Positions 10,515 through 22,091 of a DNA stretch of 64,000 bases are shown one piece after another. How positions within the stretch are numbered: position 1 is the stretch's first letter; each line of letters begins with the position of its first letter. The position numbers and the translations under genes are program-made. The DNA is from Schizosaccharomyces osmophilus (taxonomy: Eukaryota; Ascomycota; Schizosaccharomycetes; Schizosaccharomycetales; Schizosaccharomycetaceae). The stretch lies in the NCBI RefSeq assembly GCF_027921745.1, contig NC_079238.1, forward strand, positions 868,001 through 932,000, written 5' to 3'. The notes under the pieces were generated by a model, which worked only from the letters and a program-made list of their open reading frames with translations, searched no databases and was not told the DNA's origin.

Positions 10515-12113
10515 TTAATTGCCTCTACTCTTAGATACTTGAATATACTTATGAACTGAAGGGTATGAGTTGTCGTTTTGAAATGAGATCAAATCAAGAC
10601 ACCTCGACAAGTAAACCGCAATATTTTTTGAGGCGAATAATTCGGGAGATTGGAAAACCATATCCTCAAATACATTCGATAAAGCATAAATTGCGGCTCG
10701 TTCATTTTTACTTTCAGCCACTAACCGAAAGATATGACAGTACATATCCTCGTCTAGCAAAATTCCAATGTTTGTTAGTTTACTCCAGCGAAGCCATACA
10801 TCTTTCCAGCGATTGTATTTAGCAAAAATGTTAAGGATTAACATATATGACTTCACGGTCATAGTTATACCGTGACGGTACATAAGCTGTTCAGTTTTGT
10901 AGATGCGAGGATCGAGGTATTGGAAATCATTCGTCTCTACCATGCATGAACATAAAAGACACTTGGATAAAATCCTTCTCAAAGCAATAATGTCAATGGG
11001 GGTAGCTTTCTGAATAGACGTATAAAATGAGGTTAAATGGTGAATCCTATGACTGACAAGCTTTCTTGACAATTTCAACGAATTTATAGATGGAGGGGCC
11101 GAAACGGCTACAGCGGTTAACAAAGTATTTACATCTTGTAGAGAAATGTCAGAAGGTGACGAATCTAAGAGGCTTTTCACATGAATAGAAAAGGATTCCA
11201 AAGAAAAAGAGTGATCGTTTGTAAGATACATCCTTCTCGCCTCTTCAAATGGATCCGACGAGTTTGTGAAAGAAGCATCTTTTTCACCAGTTGAGTCGTT
11301 ACGAATACAAGATGTATGAAACTGCCTTTTATCCCTTGAAGTAATGCGGTGCTCAGACATAAAATTTTTCTTGCTTCCTGGGCGGCGGAAGGACGCCGAA
11401 GAGGACTCTTCGCTCTCTCGATTTTCAGATAAAATCTGCTGCAAATCTTGATCGATGCTTTCTAGTTGATAGAACTCTCGTGCTTCTTTTGTAAATAGAT
11501 GGATAATCACATTATAGTTTTCAGGATGAATACATGCCCAATTTGTTTTTTGAGAAGACATCTTGTTGTGCCAAGATTCAGGACGTTTTAACGCTCTGCG
11601 GTCCATGATTCTTTGTCGTGATAAATTGGGAAGGCCTTGAACTTGAACAGCGCCAATTCTTAAGTCTTTTAGTTTATGGGTAATGCCACGTGTTACGGAT
11701 ATAACATGAGCATCGTCATTACATGTACCAAGAAGCATCAAGTCTGAAGTGCTCCATGGTTGATCAGCGTTAGGACGTATAAACTTCAAGTCAGAGACTA
11801 GATACCTCTGGGATAAGGTGTCTAAAACGTCCTGCAAAAATTGTGGAGCTGCTTCTGGTAAAGGTGGCACTTCCGCTGTATATACATTCCTTTTCGGAAA
11901 TGTTCTCTCTGCGTACTCCACGTACCAAGGCCGGATAACCTCTTCTTGTGATTTTTCTAACTCTGAAGGTTTTGTGTCTAAAGCTGAATCTTCTTGAGGC
12001 TCAGTGTCCGATTTTAAAGAGAAAAACCGATAGGGTAGACGCCGGACAGAATAACCATGTGTTCGACACGCAAACTGCGACGAAATGCGAAACCATGATG
12101 GGAAACTTTTCAT
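10515..12113 (-). CDS. atp25: Mitochondrial Atp25-like protein (RsfS domain, ATP synthase assembly)
   Basis: Single-exon 532-aa protein. The N terminus is Arg/Ser-rich without early acidic residues, like a mitochondrial presequence. Residues about 92-218 form an RsfS/Iojap-like domain: SDLMLLGTCNDDAHVISVTR and VIIHLFTKEAREFYQLE are the signature blocks. The C-terminal half (about 290-530) is helical, with repeats reminiscent of the Atp25 M domain that stabilises ATP9 mRNA. In Atp25 the precursor is cleaved in two, and the Ser-rich stretch at about 230-265 could hold such a site; that is inference. Convergent with dbp10, divergent from mis4. Confidence 0.8.
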   Translation of the reverse strand: MKSFPSWFRISSQFACRTHGYSVRRLPYRFFSLKSDTEPQEDSALDTKPSELEKSQEEVIRPWYVEYAERTFPKRNVYTAEVPPLPEAAPQFLQDVLDTLSQRYLVSDLKFIRPNADQPWSTSDLMLLGTCNDDAHVISVTRGITHKLKDLRIGAVQVQGLPNLSRQRIMDRRALKRPESWHNKMSSQKTNWACIHPENYNVIIHLFTKEAREFYQLESIDQDLQQILSENRESEESSSASFRRPGSKKNFMSEHRITSRDKRQFHTSCIRNDSTGEKDASFTNSSDPFEEARRMYLTNDHSFSLESFSIHVKSLLDSSPSDISLQDVNTLLTAVAVSAPPSINSLKLSRKLVSHRIHHLTSFYTSIQKATPIDIIALRRILSKCLLCSCMVETNDFQYLDPRIYKTEQLMYRHGITMTVKSYMLILNIFAKYNRWKDVWLRWSKLTNIGILLDEDMYCHIFRLVAESKNERAAIYALSNVFEDMVFQSPELFASKNIAVYLSRCLDLISFQNDNSYPSVHKYIQVSKSRGN

Positions 12114-12652
12114 ATTGCTAAGAAAAAATCTTCATATGTGTGAATAATCGAACTTGTTCTTAAGCAAAATTCATAGGAGAGTATGGATACTTTCCGGAAT
12201 CGTTGTATGCAAAACAAACCGTTTCTTTCGGGTGATTCTTTTTCTTAAATCCTCCCTTACTTTATAACTGCACACACTTCTGATACGATGTGTCCCCAAA
12301 ACGAAACCGTGTACAACCAAAATGTCTTGTTTCTGAACTGATTCACAAAAAAAAATCAAGAGCAGGTTTCCATGAATAGTAACTTCTTTAATTCCTTCTC
12401 AACAACCTTGTTATGCCTTAATTCGGTTTGTTTACGCTTTTTTCCACTGAACAGGTTTTGTTTGCACGTAAATAGAAGGGTACTGGGTATAACGAGGTTC
12501 AGAACCTTCACTCAATTTCTCAATGTATATTAGTGAATTTGTAAAAGTTGGTTTATATTAAATTAAGGAAATGAAACAGTTGTTCTTTGTTTTATTACAT
12601 TCATAGAGGCTCCATTTATTAACCATAAACAATGCTTTAGTAGCTCTATAAT
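12114..12652. other. Divergent promoter region atp25/mis4
   Basis: Non-coding, AT-rich. It contains a forkhead-type core at 12426-12435 (GTAAACAAAC on the minus strand), about 220 bp upstream of the mis4 ATG. Confidence 0.5.
12426..12435 (-). promoter_or_regulatory. Forkhead-type site upstream of mis4
   Basis: Minus strand reads GTAAACAAAC, the core bound by fission yeast forkhead factors (Sep1, Fkh2, Mei4). A match this short is expected by chance in AT-rich DNA, so function is only suggested. Confidence 0.25.
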
Positions 12653-15600
12653 ATGACGCCGGAAATACCTGAAGGAACCAATTCACCGTTTGATTTACTG
12701 GAGGCCTTAAAATACACACCATTAGTTTCATCTATACCTCTTAGCAACGGTAAGTGTGAAAGAAGACGCGTTTGCTGACGCGAAAATAGGTACCGAAAAT
12801 GCAGTTCCTCCAAAGTCGGTAGCAAGCAATACACCTTTGTGCTTATCTCCTGAAGAAAAAGAGTTAATGCAGCGATACCTGGATCTTTTGGAGCCTAACG
12901 CGCAAGAAGTGTCTGACGTGCAGCAGCTTCAATTTTATAAAGACGCGCTCGCTCCCATGCTGCAAGATGTTCCCATGCCTAATATTCGAATTCCTGTAGC
13001 AAAGGCAACACATGAGGAGTCATCTTTTTTTCCAAATTCTTTGTTGAATCCTTTGACAGAGTCCTTATTGCAGCCTTCTGAGGTTGAATTTGTTCCTACA
13101 GATGTAAACTCAGGTACATCTTCCTCATTCACTGATTCTACTTCTAGTACTTCTACATGTTTAAGTCCTTTTATTTCCAACAAGGATGCTCCTAAAACTG
13201 CAGAGATCCCTCGAAGTCCCTCAACAGCGCGAATTCTTAGAGCTGTCGAATTCAAAAGCCCTAGTCGAGCATTTTCACTTACATCCACCCCTAAAAAACG
13301 CCAGCTCTCAGAAAGTGGAAGCGTCGTTTCTACGCCTTCTTCCAAGGTCCAAAGGCTTCAGGATGTCATAGAGAAGCAAGTGCATGACACCCAATTGGTC
13401 TTGAATGTAATCTTACTTGGAGATTCCAAAACCTCTGACTGTTATGTATCCTTCGCCGGATCCCATGTTAGGGTAATATCTACAGAAATTATTGAGAAGA
13501 TTTCTATTTCTTTAACAAAATTGAGTTACTTGGGGGATTGCCATAAGTTGTTAAAAGAAGAAGATGCTATATCGCTCAAAATGATTATAGAATCGAGTTT
13601 GAAGAGTTTAGACTTTGTAAACAGTTCTACTGAGGATGCAGATGACGATATGATATGCTCAAAAGCTAACTATTTATTAAAAAATGTATCCCTCATTTTT
13701 CAGATACTCAATATGCTGCCTGCTTTTAAAAAACTGCAAAACGAGGAGTCCTTTTTATTTATTCTTGATACCCTTCATTCTTTACTTGATTACTTTTTCT
13801 TAAAGACTATGACGAGCGTTGATATGAGCATGATCGAAGGCTCTGAGGAATCCAATTACCGCCCATTTTTATCTCTTACGCAAAAGATTGCCAATGCCTT
13901 TACTTTATTATCCAAAATTGTACATGCTATTCCTTTGTCTGAAGCTGTCGTTATCAAAGTTGTCTTTCTGTCCATGAAAACTATCACTGTGGATTCCTCT
14001 ATTAAAGAAAAACCGTCTTTAATTCAAAACCTTCCATTGGACATTCTTAAAGTTCCTTTGTTTGACACCCTTCAGTTCATTTTCAGCTTATACCCTGCTC
14101 AGCGTGATTTTGTGCTGCAAGAAGTCCTTGCTAATTTTGCGCAGTTACCTACCGCTCGTTCAACCTCCAGGACCTTTAAACTTTCCAATGGCAAGTCTGT
14201 TCAATTATACTCCACTTTGCTGGTTCGATTACTTCAGGCATGTACTATAACGCATCTTCCAGAGGATCCAACTTTTAAAACAGAAGACCCTACAAAGGAT
14301 TTAGTCAACTCTGATTATTGCCAGTCACATTTAAATTCGGTAAGTCCTCCATTCGAAACAATAACTAATCTTAAGGTTGATGCTTTATTGTCTAAATCAA
14401 GACACGATGAGTACAGAGTCGCAAACCATATTGTCGGTTATTTGCTCGGGAGATCATTAAGGCAAACAAAATCTGATATAAATAACTCTTTTGTTACATT
14501 GACAAGAATTATGCTAGAAGATTTGCTTAATATGCTTACTGTACCCGAGTGGGTTGGAACAGAGACACTAGTTCGACAATTTGCATTGAATCTTATCATG
14601 ATGATAGTCAAAGAAAAGAACTCTGTTACCACAAAGAATACGGCCCTTGATTTTTTTAGTGTTATCGTGAATAAACTATTGACAACATTCGATATATCTC
14701 TATTTGAAAAATATGATCTGCCGGTACCTTCGAACTTTAATGACCCTAATTGCTTTTTAAGTGGAGTTCCACGTTTTGAGGAAATTACTTCATCTTGCCT
14801 CGCGTATCTTAACACTTTGTGCGGCAATGATGATTCGCTCGAGGTAAGATTTTTCACATTTTTGACTTGCTAAACCTTTAGAATATCGTTCCATATACGC
14901 TGAACCAATGGATTTCTTTTCTGTTTCAGATCAGAAAAGCATCCAATGATCCAGAATCCAACTATTTGATAGACAAAGTTCTTCTAAAAAGCTCAAATTT
15001 AAACATGGATTCCGTTATGGATTCAACTGTTTACACAAATCATGAGATTATTCACGATTATTTTGTTCTATCTTTATATCGTTCCTCTTTATACTTGAAT
15101 TTGAAGTTTTTTGTATCACTGATTATTGGATTTCTTGACAGTCCCCAAACCAGTTTACGAACGAAGAGTTTAAGGATCATCAGCCAGATGAAGTCTATCC
15201 CGGCCATACTCCATGCACATCCAGAAGTTTTGTCTCAGGTGGTTTCAAAGGTAGCCGATCCCTCAGCTTTCGTTCGAGACACTGTGTTGGATTTATTAAG
15301 TACATACATGATGGCCTTCAAAGAAACCATAAATCAATTATATGTATTTATCGCGGCTGGGGTATCCGATAGTTCTGTGAGTGTTCGGAAGCGCGCATTA
15401 AAACAACTTGCAGATATATATGAAGTTACTAACAGTATAAACATTCGATGCGATATTTGCATGAAGTTGCTATCGAGGATGAATGATGAGGAAGAGAATA
15501 TCACCGTAAGTTTGCGAAAGATGATACATGTATACTAACGCGTAAATATTAGGAATTAAGTCTTCAAACGCTCGAGTCTTTGTGGTTTAACAATGCTTAC

Positions 15601-17715
15601 TTATCTATTGATCCTCATAAAAAATATGATGATTTGAGCTTTTTGGAAAAGCAAAAAATAAAAGTTCACTATCGTTCATTATTAAAGCTATCTTCAGATC
15701 CCAGTCCTGCATTACATGTTTCCTTAGTAACGACATTGAAAAGAATGCTTACTTCGAAAGAAAATGAGTTAACCAAAGAATTTTGTTCCCGCATACGTTT
15801 TCTTCTTTCGTTTTTATTTACCTTATTAATCGAGGTAGCAACCGAGGACGAGGGGAATTCTTTTGAAGTGGAACTTTTGCATGAAACAATGAGTACTCTT
15901 TTTGTTCTTTCTCGTTCTTTTCCCTTTTTATTTGATTATTCACAACTTCAAGTTCTAAAACCGTACTTGAAATCAGCTTCAAACATTGAAGAGCAGCGAT
16001 TGTTATACTATGTAGTAGCCATATTCCGACAAGTTTTACCTCGTCAAAAGGAAATTCCGGAAGGGTTTTTGCGTAGTCTTGAGACTACAATGCTACAAAG
16101 ACTTACCAAGGCGGGATCTGCCACTCTGAAAGAAATGGTACCCTGCTTGTGTTATTTATTGAGTCATCTAAATGATGATCAAAGGCTTTATAAAATTTTA
16201 GGTTCTTGTCTCAAAACACTTGAAGAAACGAGGAAGAATGATTTCTCATCGTTAAAGGCTTTTCGTCTAATAGAACTTATTGGACTCTTTGCTAGGTTTG
16301 GAAGACTTGAAAAAATAGATGTCGATTGGACAGGAGTTTTTTCTTTCCCTAAGGACGAAAGCACCGATATTTACGTTCTATTGCTCAATTATATGGACCA
16401 TCTTCTTTCGTCGTCTAATGATGATTTGCGTATACATGTAATTGAAAACATGACAAAAATTGTCCTAGCCCAACCCACGTTGTTCACTTCGTCAAGGATG
16501 TTAAGCATGCTAGATAACATTTTTGAAGAGAACAACGTTGATTGTGTCTCAGTGATTTTTAGGTCATTCTTGGAACTATTAGCAGCTGATGAGGATTTGA
16601 TTTCAGAAGCTGATGAAAAACTGGAAAGCAAATCAAACCAGAATAAAAAGTCTAAGCGTGAACAAGTGAACGTAGACATGCTTAAAGGTTTTACGGAAAG
16701 ACAGTGGGCTGAAGGGTAAGTTAATACTGCGTTTTATGATGTTAACAACGTTAGCGTGAGCGCTTGTTTAATGCAAAAATATTTATCAAATATCTTGAAT
16801 TCTTGCTTCTCAAAGAATCTGAATTTTGCTCTACTCGCATTAGAGATATTACAACATATCATTCGCCAAGGCCTTGCGAATCCCAGATTGGTAAGTTGTA
16901 CGTTCGGGGCATGCAATATCTAACGCCATTAGTGCTTTCCCGTAATTGTCGCTTTGGAAGCCAGTGAAGTTGAAGAATTAAAACAGATTGCTATCAACTT
17001 GCACACAGAGTTGCTTCAAAAGCATGAATCACTAGTAGATGGTTTGTATGCGCAAGCAGCAACTTTGATGTTCTCTTCCAAAACTTTCCCTGAAAATTTT
17101 GTTTGTACTATCGAAGAACATTCTGTGTTCCAAGGCACATACAATGTTTTGCTATCGACCAAAAACGCGAGATCTAGAAGGAAATTTTTAATGCAAATGC
17201 TGAAACTTCTAGAATATGATAATGAAAAGCTAACTAATATGTCACACGAAAAGATCTTGTTTTTTAATTTCTGTTGTTCAGCATTGGGTGGAATCAAATA
17301 CTTGAGCCTTGACGAGCCGTTAATGATTCTTCAAGTCATTGATACCGTCTTAGCGACGATTGGACCAACCATTACTGAATGGATGAAGGGGCATTTTGAA
17401 CAGCCCTATAAATTCTTTTCAGGAATCTTACTCTGCAATTTCATTCACCTCAAGCGATACTTGAAGTTTGTTTATTCTATAACAGATGAAAAAGTACACA
17501 ACTTTGATAGCAGCAAAACGTTCCGAGACAAAAAGGTCCCACTCAGAAATAGTGGTCTTACGGCTGAGTTGTTACATCCAGACAACAAGAGAGAGGATGT
17601 TGCAGTTATGTGTATCCAAATGTTTGAAGATGAGAATATATCAACTGATCCGATCGTGAAAGACGAATTAGACGCTCCGGAGGAAGAACATTCAGGAGAA
17701 GCAGGGAATGAATGA
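12653..17715 (+). CDS. mis4: Cohesin loader Mis4 (Scc2/NIPBL)
   Basis: Large HEAT-repeat subunit of the cohesin loading complex, acting with Ssl3/Scc4 on chromatin. Exons 12653-12749, 12790-14843, 14882-15505, 15553-16715, 16755-16890 and 16933-17715 join in frame to 1618 aa (S. pombe Mis4 is about 1587). The N terminus (MTPEIPEGTNSPFDLLEALK) is the partner-binding part, followed by a Ser/Thr-rich linker. The HEAT core includes SVRKRALKQLADIYE and the conserved hook region FLDSPQTSLRTKSLRIISQM. The C terminus is acidic (DELDAPEEEHSGEAGNE). Each internal intron has a CTAAC-like branch and AG acceptor. Intron 1 is only 40 nt and holds two MCB-like elements. Confidence 0.93.
12766..12783 (+). 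promoter_or_regulatory. Paired MCB-like elements in mis4 intron 1
   Basis: ACGCGT at 12766-12771 and ACGCGA at 12778-12783, 12 bp apart, in a 40-nt intron just after the first coding exon. ACGCG is the core of the MBF (Cdc10/Res1/Res2) G1/S element, and cohesin genes such as rad21 are known MBF targets in S. pombe. Regulation here is inferred. Confidence 0.4.
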
Positions 17716-18341
17716 ATGAAGAAAGATCCATTTACTTTGGACTAGCTCAACCAATTTCACGATTTTTGATATTTATCAATATGGATTCTTATTTGTGGTT
17801 TATTTTTTATGGTATTATTTCTTCATTATACGACGAGTTTTCTTTGTCGCTTTTTTTTTCGTTTCTACACCGGTTATTATATATATTTGGGTATTGTTCG
17901 TTTTTTTATGTTTTAAGCTATAGATGCTTCACTGCGATTTCACATCATTGTTTCGCATTTCATGATTTTTAAGATTGTTGTTTCTAATGAGCTCTACGTA
18001 AACGCCATGAAGAACCGTTTTAGCTACGGCTTTAAAAATGGAATAGAGTAATTTTTCGTATCCTGTTCTTTTTTCTTCAGATGAATTTCATGTAGTAGCG
18101 TGTCATGAAAAGTTCAACACAGTACGATGAAACGTCCATCAAGTTTCGATTCACGAAAGAAAAATATAAACACTTAATTGCAAAAAAAATAAAATAAAAC
18201 TTGTTTCAAAAAAGATTCATGGATTTCACTTGAATACCTTATAGAGTGTTTTGGTGTTGTATCGCTATAAGAATATTACAAAACTATGCCTCAGAACCAC
18301 ACATCCATCACTTAACCTAAACCAAATAGAAAGACAACATA
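17716..18341. other. Intergenic region between mis4 and the proteasome gene
   Basis: T-rich sequence after the mis4 stop and the promoter of the next gene. The 17712-17972 frame overlaps the mis4 stop and has no family resemblance. Confidence 0.5.
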
Positions 18342-18926
18342 ATGGAAGCATTGTTAGCAATCCAAGGAAAGGATTTTATACTTACTGCATCTTCCGGATC
18401 GGCAGTACGAGGAATTACTGTTCTTAAGTCCGGAGATGATAAGAGCGAACAGTTGAATAGCCATAACTTGATGTTATACTGTGGTGAAGCCGGAGACACT
18501 TCGAACTTTGCAGAGTACATTTCAGCAAATATTAATCTGTATACTTTACGAAATAATTTAATTTTGAGTCCTGAAGCCACAGCATCTTTCACTAGAAAAC
18601 AACTCGCTACTTCTCTTCGTTCACGCAAGCCATACATGGTAAATCTTTTATTAGCTGGATACGACACTGAAAAAGAAGTCCCCCAGCTTTATTGGATTGA
18701 TTACTTGGCGACTTGCGTTCGTGTTCCTTATGCATGCCAGGGATACAGTTCTTTCTATTGTTTGTCTTTGTTTGACCGTTACTACAAGCCAGATCTTTCG
18801 CTTGATGATGCCATTCACATTATGAAGTTATGTTTTGATGAACTGCAAAAACGTATGCCTATTGACTATAAGGGATTTATCTGTAAAGTTGTTGGCAAGG
18901 ATGGTATTCGCGAAATTTCCCTTTAA
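18342..18926 (+). CDS. 20S proteasome beta subunit, beta4/PSMB2 type
   Basis: Structural, non-catalytic beta-ring subunit of the 20S core (yeast Pre1, human PSMB2). Single exon, 194 aa. It begins directly with the fold (MEALLAIQGKDFILTASSGS) and has no propeptide-Thr1 junction, as expected for an inactive beta subunit. Family blocks are YCGEAGDTSNFAEYISANI, TRKQLATSLRSRKPYMVNLL, LAGYD and YYKPDLSLDDAIHIMKLC, all closely matching PSMB2. It follows mis4 in the same orientation. Confidence 0.93.
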   Translation: MEALLAIQGKDFILTASSGSAVRGITVLKSGDDKSEQLNSHNLMLYCGEAGDTSNFAEYISANINLYTLRNNLILSPEATASFTRKQLATSLRSRKPYMVNLLLAGYDTEKEVPQLYWIDYLATCVRVPYACQGYSSFYCLSLFDRYYKPDLSLDDAIHIMKLCFDELQKRMPIDYKGFICKVVGKDGIREISL

Positions 18927-19429
18927 AATAAAAAGCCTCTACATGCTAGAATGAATTACCATTAACGACCCTCATATATGCCAAATGTATAAAGCTTTGC
19001 GTTGGATTGGTTCAGTCCTTTTTTTTCGCGTTATGTCTAGAGTTCCTAGCTGCATGTTCCGTTCTTTTACTATTCCATTTCCGACTATTTCATGCTTTGG
19101 ATAAAAGTATATATTTTGTATTCCCAATAGTGTTTTTCAATATTTGATAAATTTTAAGGTAAATGTACTTTACACTTATTTTGAAAAATCCATATGTAGA
19201 CGGTGCTTATGGAGTATGGAAAGGAGTAAATCATCAGCTACTGGAATGAAATCTACATGGTTGTGCCCAATCGAGGAGTTTGTTTGCAAAATCATATTAT
19301 AAATTGACTGTACTGAAGTTGGGGGATGTTGAAATGAAAGGTGGAAGAAATTAGAGCATGATAACAAATATTGAAACAAGACGCTCCCATGCTGTAGAAA
19401 GTCAAGACCAAAAAGTAGCTTGGTGAGAC
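18927..19429. other. Convergent 3' flank region
   Basis: Shared 3' region of the proteasome gene (plus) and the uL10m gene (minus). Nothing else is seen. Confidence 0.5.
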
Positions 19430-20122
19430 CTAATTCTCTCTTCGTTCAAGAGTGTGGGCAACATCTCCTCTGGCCATGTCCAAGAGCTGCTTGAGTTGCT
19501 GAGCAGGATGTGAAAGTAAGGAAAGGAGACTTGTTTGTAAACCTTTATGAGAGGGGATTTTGGATATGGAGTCGACTTGGAAGTAATCAAATCCTTCAGA
19601 TTCCAGTCGACCACCAAGTAAAACCATTTTATTTTGATACCTTTTCAATGCGGAAAGGCACCCGCGAATGTTTTCGGGAGCTACACTTGGTCCCAGAGCA
19701 AAAACTGCGAGCGGTCCTGCAAACAAGTCGTCAATGTCAAGCTTAACTCGTTTTGCATTCTTATGAGATGCTACAGTATTCGCCGCAGCAAGATCAACAC
19801 TGCCGTTAGTGCCTTTTGGCATGCTTTCGTATACATGCAAGGCATGTCGGAAAATAGAGTTGGATATAACTTTCAAGTTGGCATCAGGTGCATGCTTCTT
19901 TAATTCATTACGAAGATTCCGAGACTCAGAAGGAAGAAGATTGTTGTGTTGTAAGAGCAAAAAGTTCGGAGATTGCTGTAGCAATGCCACGTACTGGGAA
20001 TGTAAAACTGATTTACGCAATTCTGGAGATCTAAAAGAGTTCAGTGCAGCACCTATATAATTTGTTAGCAATGGCTATTCATTTTGTGAATTTTCCATAC
20101 GTGCTACCATAGAACACTTCAT
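19430..20122 (-). CDS. Mitochondrial large ribosomal subunit protein uL10m
   Basis: Exons (minus strand) 20122-20101 and 20052-19430 give 214 aa. Exon 1 is 22 nt and encodes MKCSMVA; a stop lies in frame just upstream of its ATG, which fixes the start. The 48-nt intron has GTATGG, a CTAAC branch and TATAG. The protein has the L10 pattern: LRKSVLHSQYVALLQQSPNF (targeting and first helix), LLLQHNNLLPSESRNLRNEL (YRGLTV-like region), DDLFAGPLAVFALG, then QNKMVLLGGRLESEGFDYFQ and SLLSHPAQQLKQLLDMA. Probably the orthologue of yeast MrpL11. The neighbours are other nuclear genes for mitochondrial translation. Confidence 0.83.
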
Positions 20123-20914
20123 TCTTTATGAATGGGCTTAAAGAAGATAAGGGCGGTATTAGATTAGTTTATTATGTTAATATACCATCAAAAAGGTCTG
20201 TTTTTGAGTGCGACTAATCGAGTTTTCTTTTGAAAGCACTGACTCTTTAGATATGGTGAAAATAGGTATAGAGAGAAGTCAAGGCAGAAGAGAAAGCTCT
20301 GCTAAGTCACTATATCTGCCAGGAAATAGTAGAATTGTTAAAAAAAAAAAAAGGAAGTAAATAGAATGTAGAAACCAAAGAAAAAATGTCAATTCGAGAT
20401 GTTAGGTAAAGGAATTGAAACTGAGTCATAAATGAAAAGTACAAGGATAATAACAAGTTACTGAGTAAGTAACTTGTACTAAATTTGTTCAATATACAGT
20501 AATTACAATAGGAATCTTTTTATTCGGCAGAGCATTTCGGATTGACTCTAGTTTCTACATACTGCTGAATTACAGACAGATACATATAGTTCACTTTGGT
20601 TACAAAGAATTTAAAATAGAAGAATAGAAGAAAAGCTATTCTTTTTTTTTTGAGGACAAAAGGTGCTTTTTGAAATTCATTGAATCAAACCATATTCTAA
20701 GAAGCTTCGATCAACTCGTATCATTGACAAGAAAACTAATTTCCGCTATTTACCAAAAAATCACAACGGAAAGTAATCTATACAATAAGCATCCTCCATG
20801 TGTTATTCCTCGATGCAAAGAATGGGCTTTCATCGGCACTGTCTGTAATGTATGCTCAGGATATCTAAGTTCCATTCTATCCCGGATCCCCAATCAAATA
20901 CCAGTAAAGATGTA
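20123..20914. other. Intergenic region between uL10m and trm112
   Basis: Holds the uL10m promoter and trm112 3' flank (both leftward). It includes an A11 run near 20341 and a T10 run near 20642. The frame at 20670-20918 has no clear identity. Confidence 0.5.
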
Positions 20915-21541
20915 TTAAATTTCTGTTTCGGAAAGAAGCATGTTTGGTATTCCTTCAAAAACAGGATATGTATGACCACAATTTCCACAGGTCATTTTAG
21001 CCTCTGTAATTTCAGTCTTCTTGTGTTAGCCGTATTTATAAGAGGAAACTAGTATCATTCTTACCTCTAATAAAACATTATGAAGTGATTTTAAAAGAAC
21101 TTCGTCTGATTCTTCCGTCAATTCTGGCTTCTCTTCAGGAAGACTATTATTTCCCAACTATGAAAACCGTTAGCCATTGAGAAACTAATTTCAAGAAAAT
21201 GGAAAAAGAAAACAGAAACAAATTTTGAAGGAAATCAGAAATCCAGGTGGTAACGGCAAAGCATTCAAACAAGTAAAGTTGTCTGTTTTCCTTCCAATCA
21301 TCCTACCTGTCTTGTACTAATCAACAGAGCATCCCAATCGATTCTAGAAACAATATTGCGCAAAAATTCAGGTTTAAGCTCCATTTGTTGGATAGCCAAC
21401 TTGGCATCTTCAATCTTTAAAGGAAATGCTTCAGCAGTACTACTGCAACCCTTGTTTGAGCAGGTAAGGAAATTTACTAAACATTTTGTTAGGAAAAGAA
21501 GCCTCTTATGACCATTCTGCCCTACCAGTCAACAATTTCAT
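20915..21541 (-). CDS. trm112: Trm112, activator of methyltransferases
   Basis: Zinc-finger partner that activates several methyltransferases acting on eRF1, tRNA and rRNA. Exons (minus) 21541-21526, 21476-21307, 21157-21065 and 21019-20915 give 127 aa, the family length. The first exon is 16 nt (MKLLT plus one base). Zinc ligands fit C11 and C16 (NFLTCSNKGC) and C104 and C107 (MTCGNCGHTYPV). The signature EGIPNMLLSE ends the protein. The last acceptor is CACAAG at 21020-21021, which keeps KTEITEAKMTC; a nearer AG would drop residues conserved in the family. The first intron has an unusual GTAGGG donor. Confidence 0.93.
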
Positions 21542-22091
21542 CCTAAAAGAAGTGTGTAATGTGGTATTCTAAAAAAACGAGGAAAAAGCAATTCTTTTCT
21601 AAAAAAGTTCCAAAAGTTAAACCTTTTTCCTTTTAATCCTTTATAAATAATATTTAAGAGTTAAAAGGTACAAATATACAGGATTGAGAAATTTGGAGAA
21701 ATGTCAGGTTAGTGAAACTAGTTGCGAAATGCATTTGTATTCGAATCGAATACAAAGTTCAACAAGATTTTCTGCTTTTTTTTCGTTTTTATATTTTCGA
21801 CAAGTAAAAATAAAATATTACAAAATCTGGAATAAAAATATGAAACTTATTAAGGAAGGGTATTACTACTTTCGAAAGGAAATCATATCTTGGTGTACAG
21901 CTTTAAAACAGAGAACTTTGAATTCTTATGACCATAAAAAGTTATCGAGTAAGAGTTTGAGTCAACAAATTACGAACGATTTGCACTACAGCTGACAAGA
22001 TGTTACGCAGCCCTAAAGGCTTACAATAATGAATCAAGATGCCCATCCTCATATATTTTCAAAATACAAAATACTAAATAAAAAAGATAAA
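21542..22091. other. Intergenic region between trm112 and eIF3m
   Basis: AT-rich trm112 promoter and eIF3m 3' flank. The 21684-21995 frame (plus) is Lys/Tyr-rich, without recognisable homology, and I treat it as chance. Confidence 0.5.

Noticed and set aside
17712-17972. 86-codon hydrophobic frame after mis4
   Set aside because: Overlaps the mis4 stop, arises from T-rich 3' flank, and has no counterpart I know.
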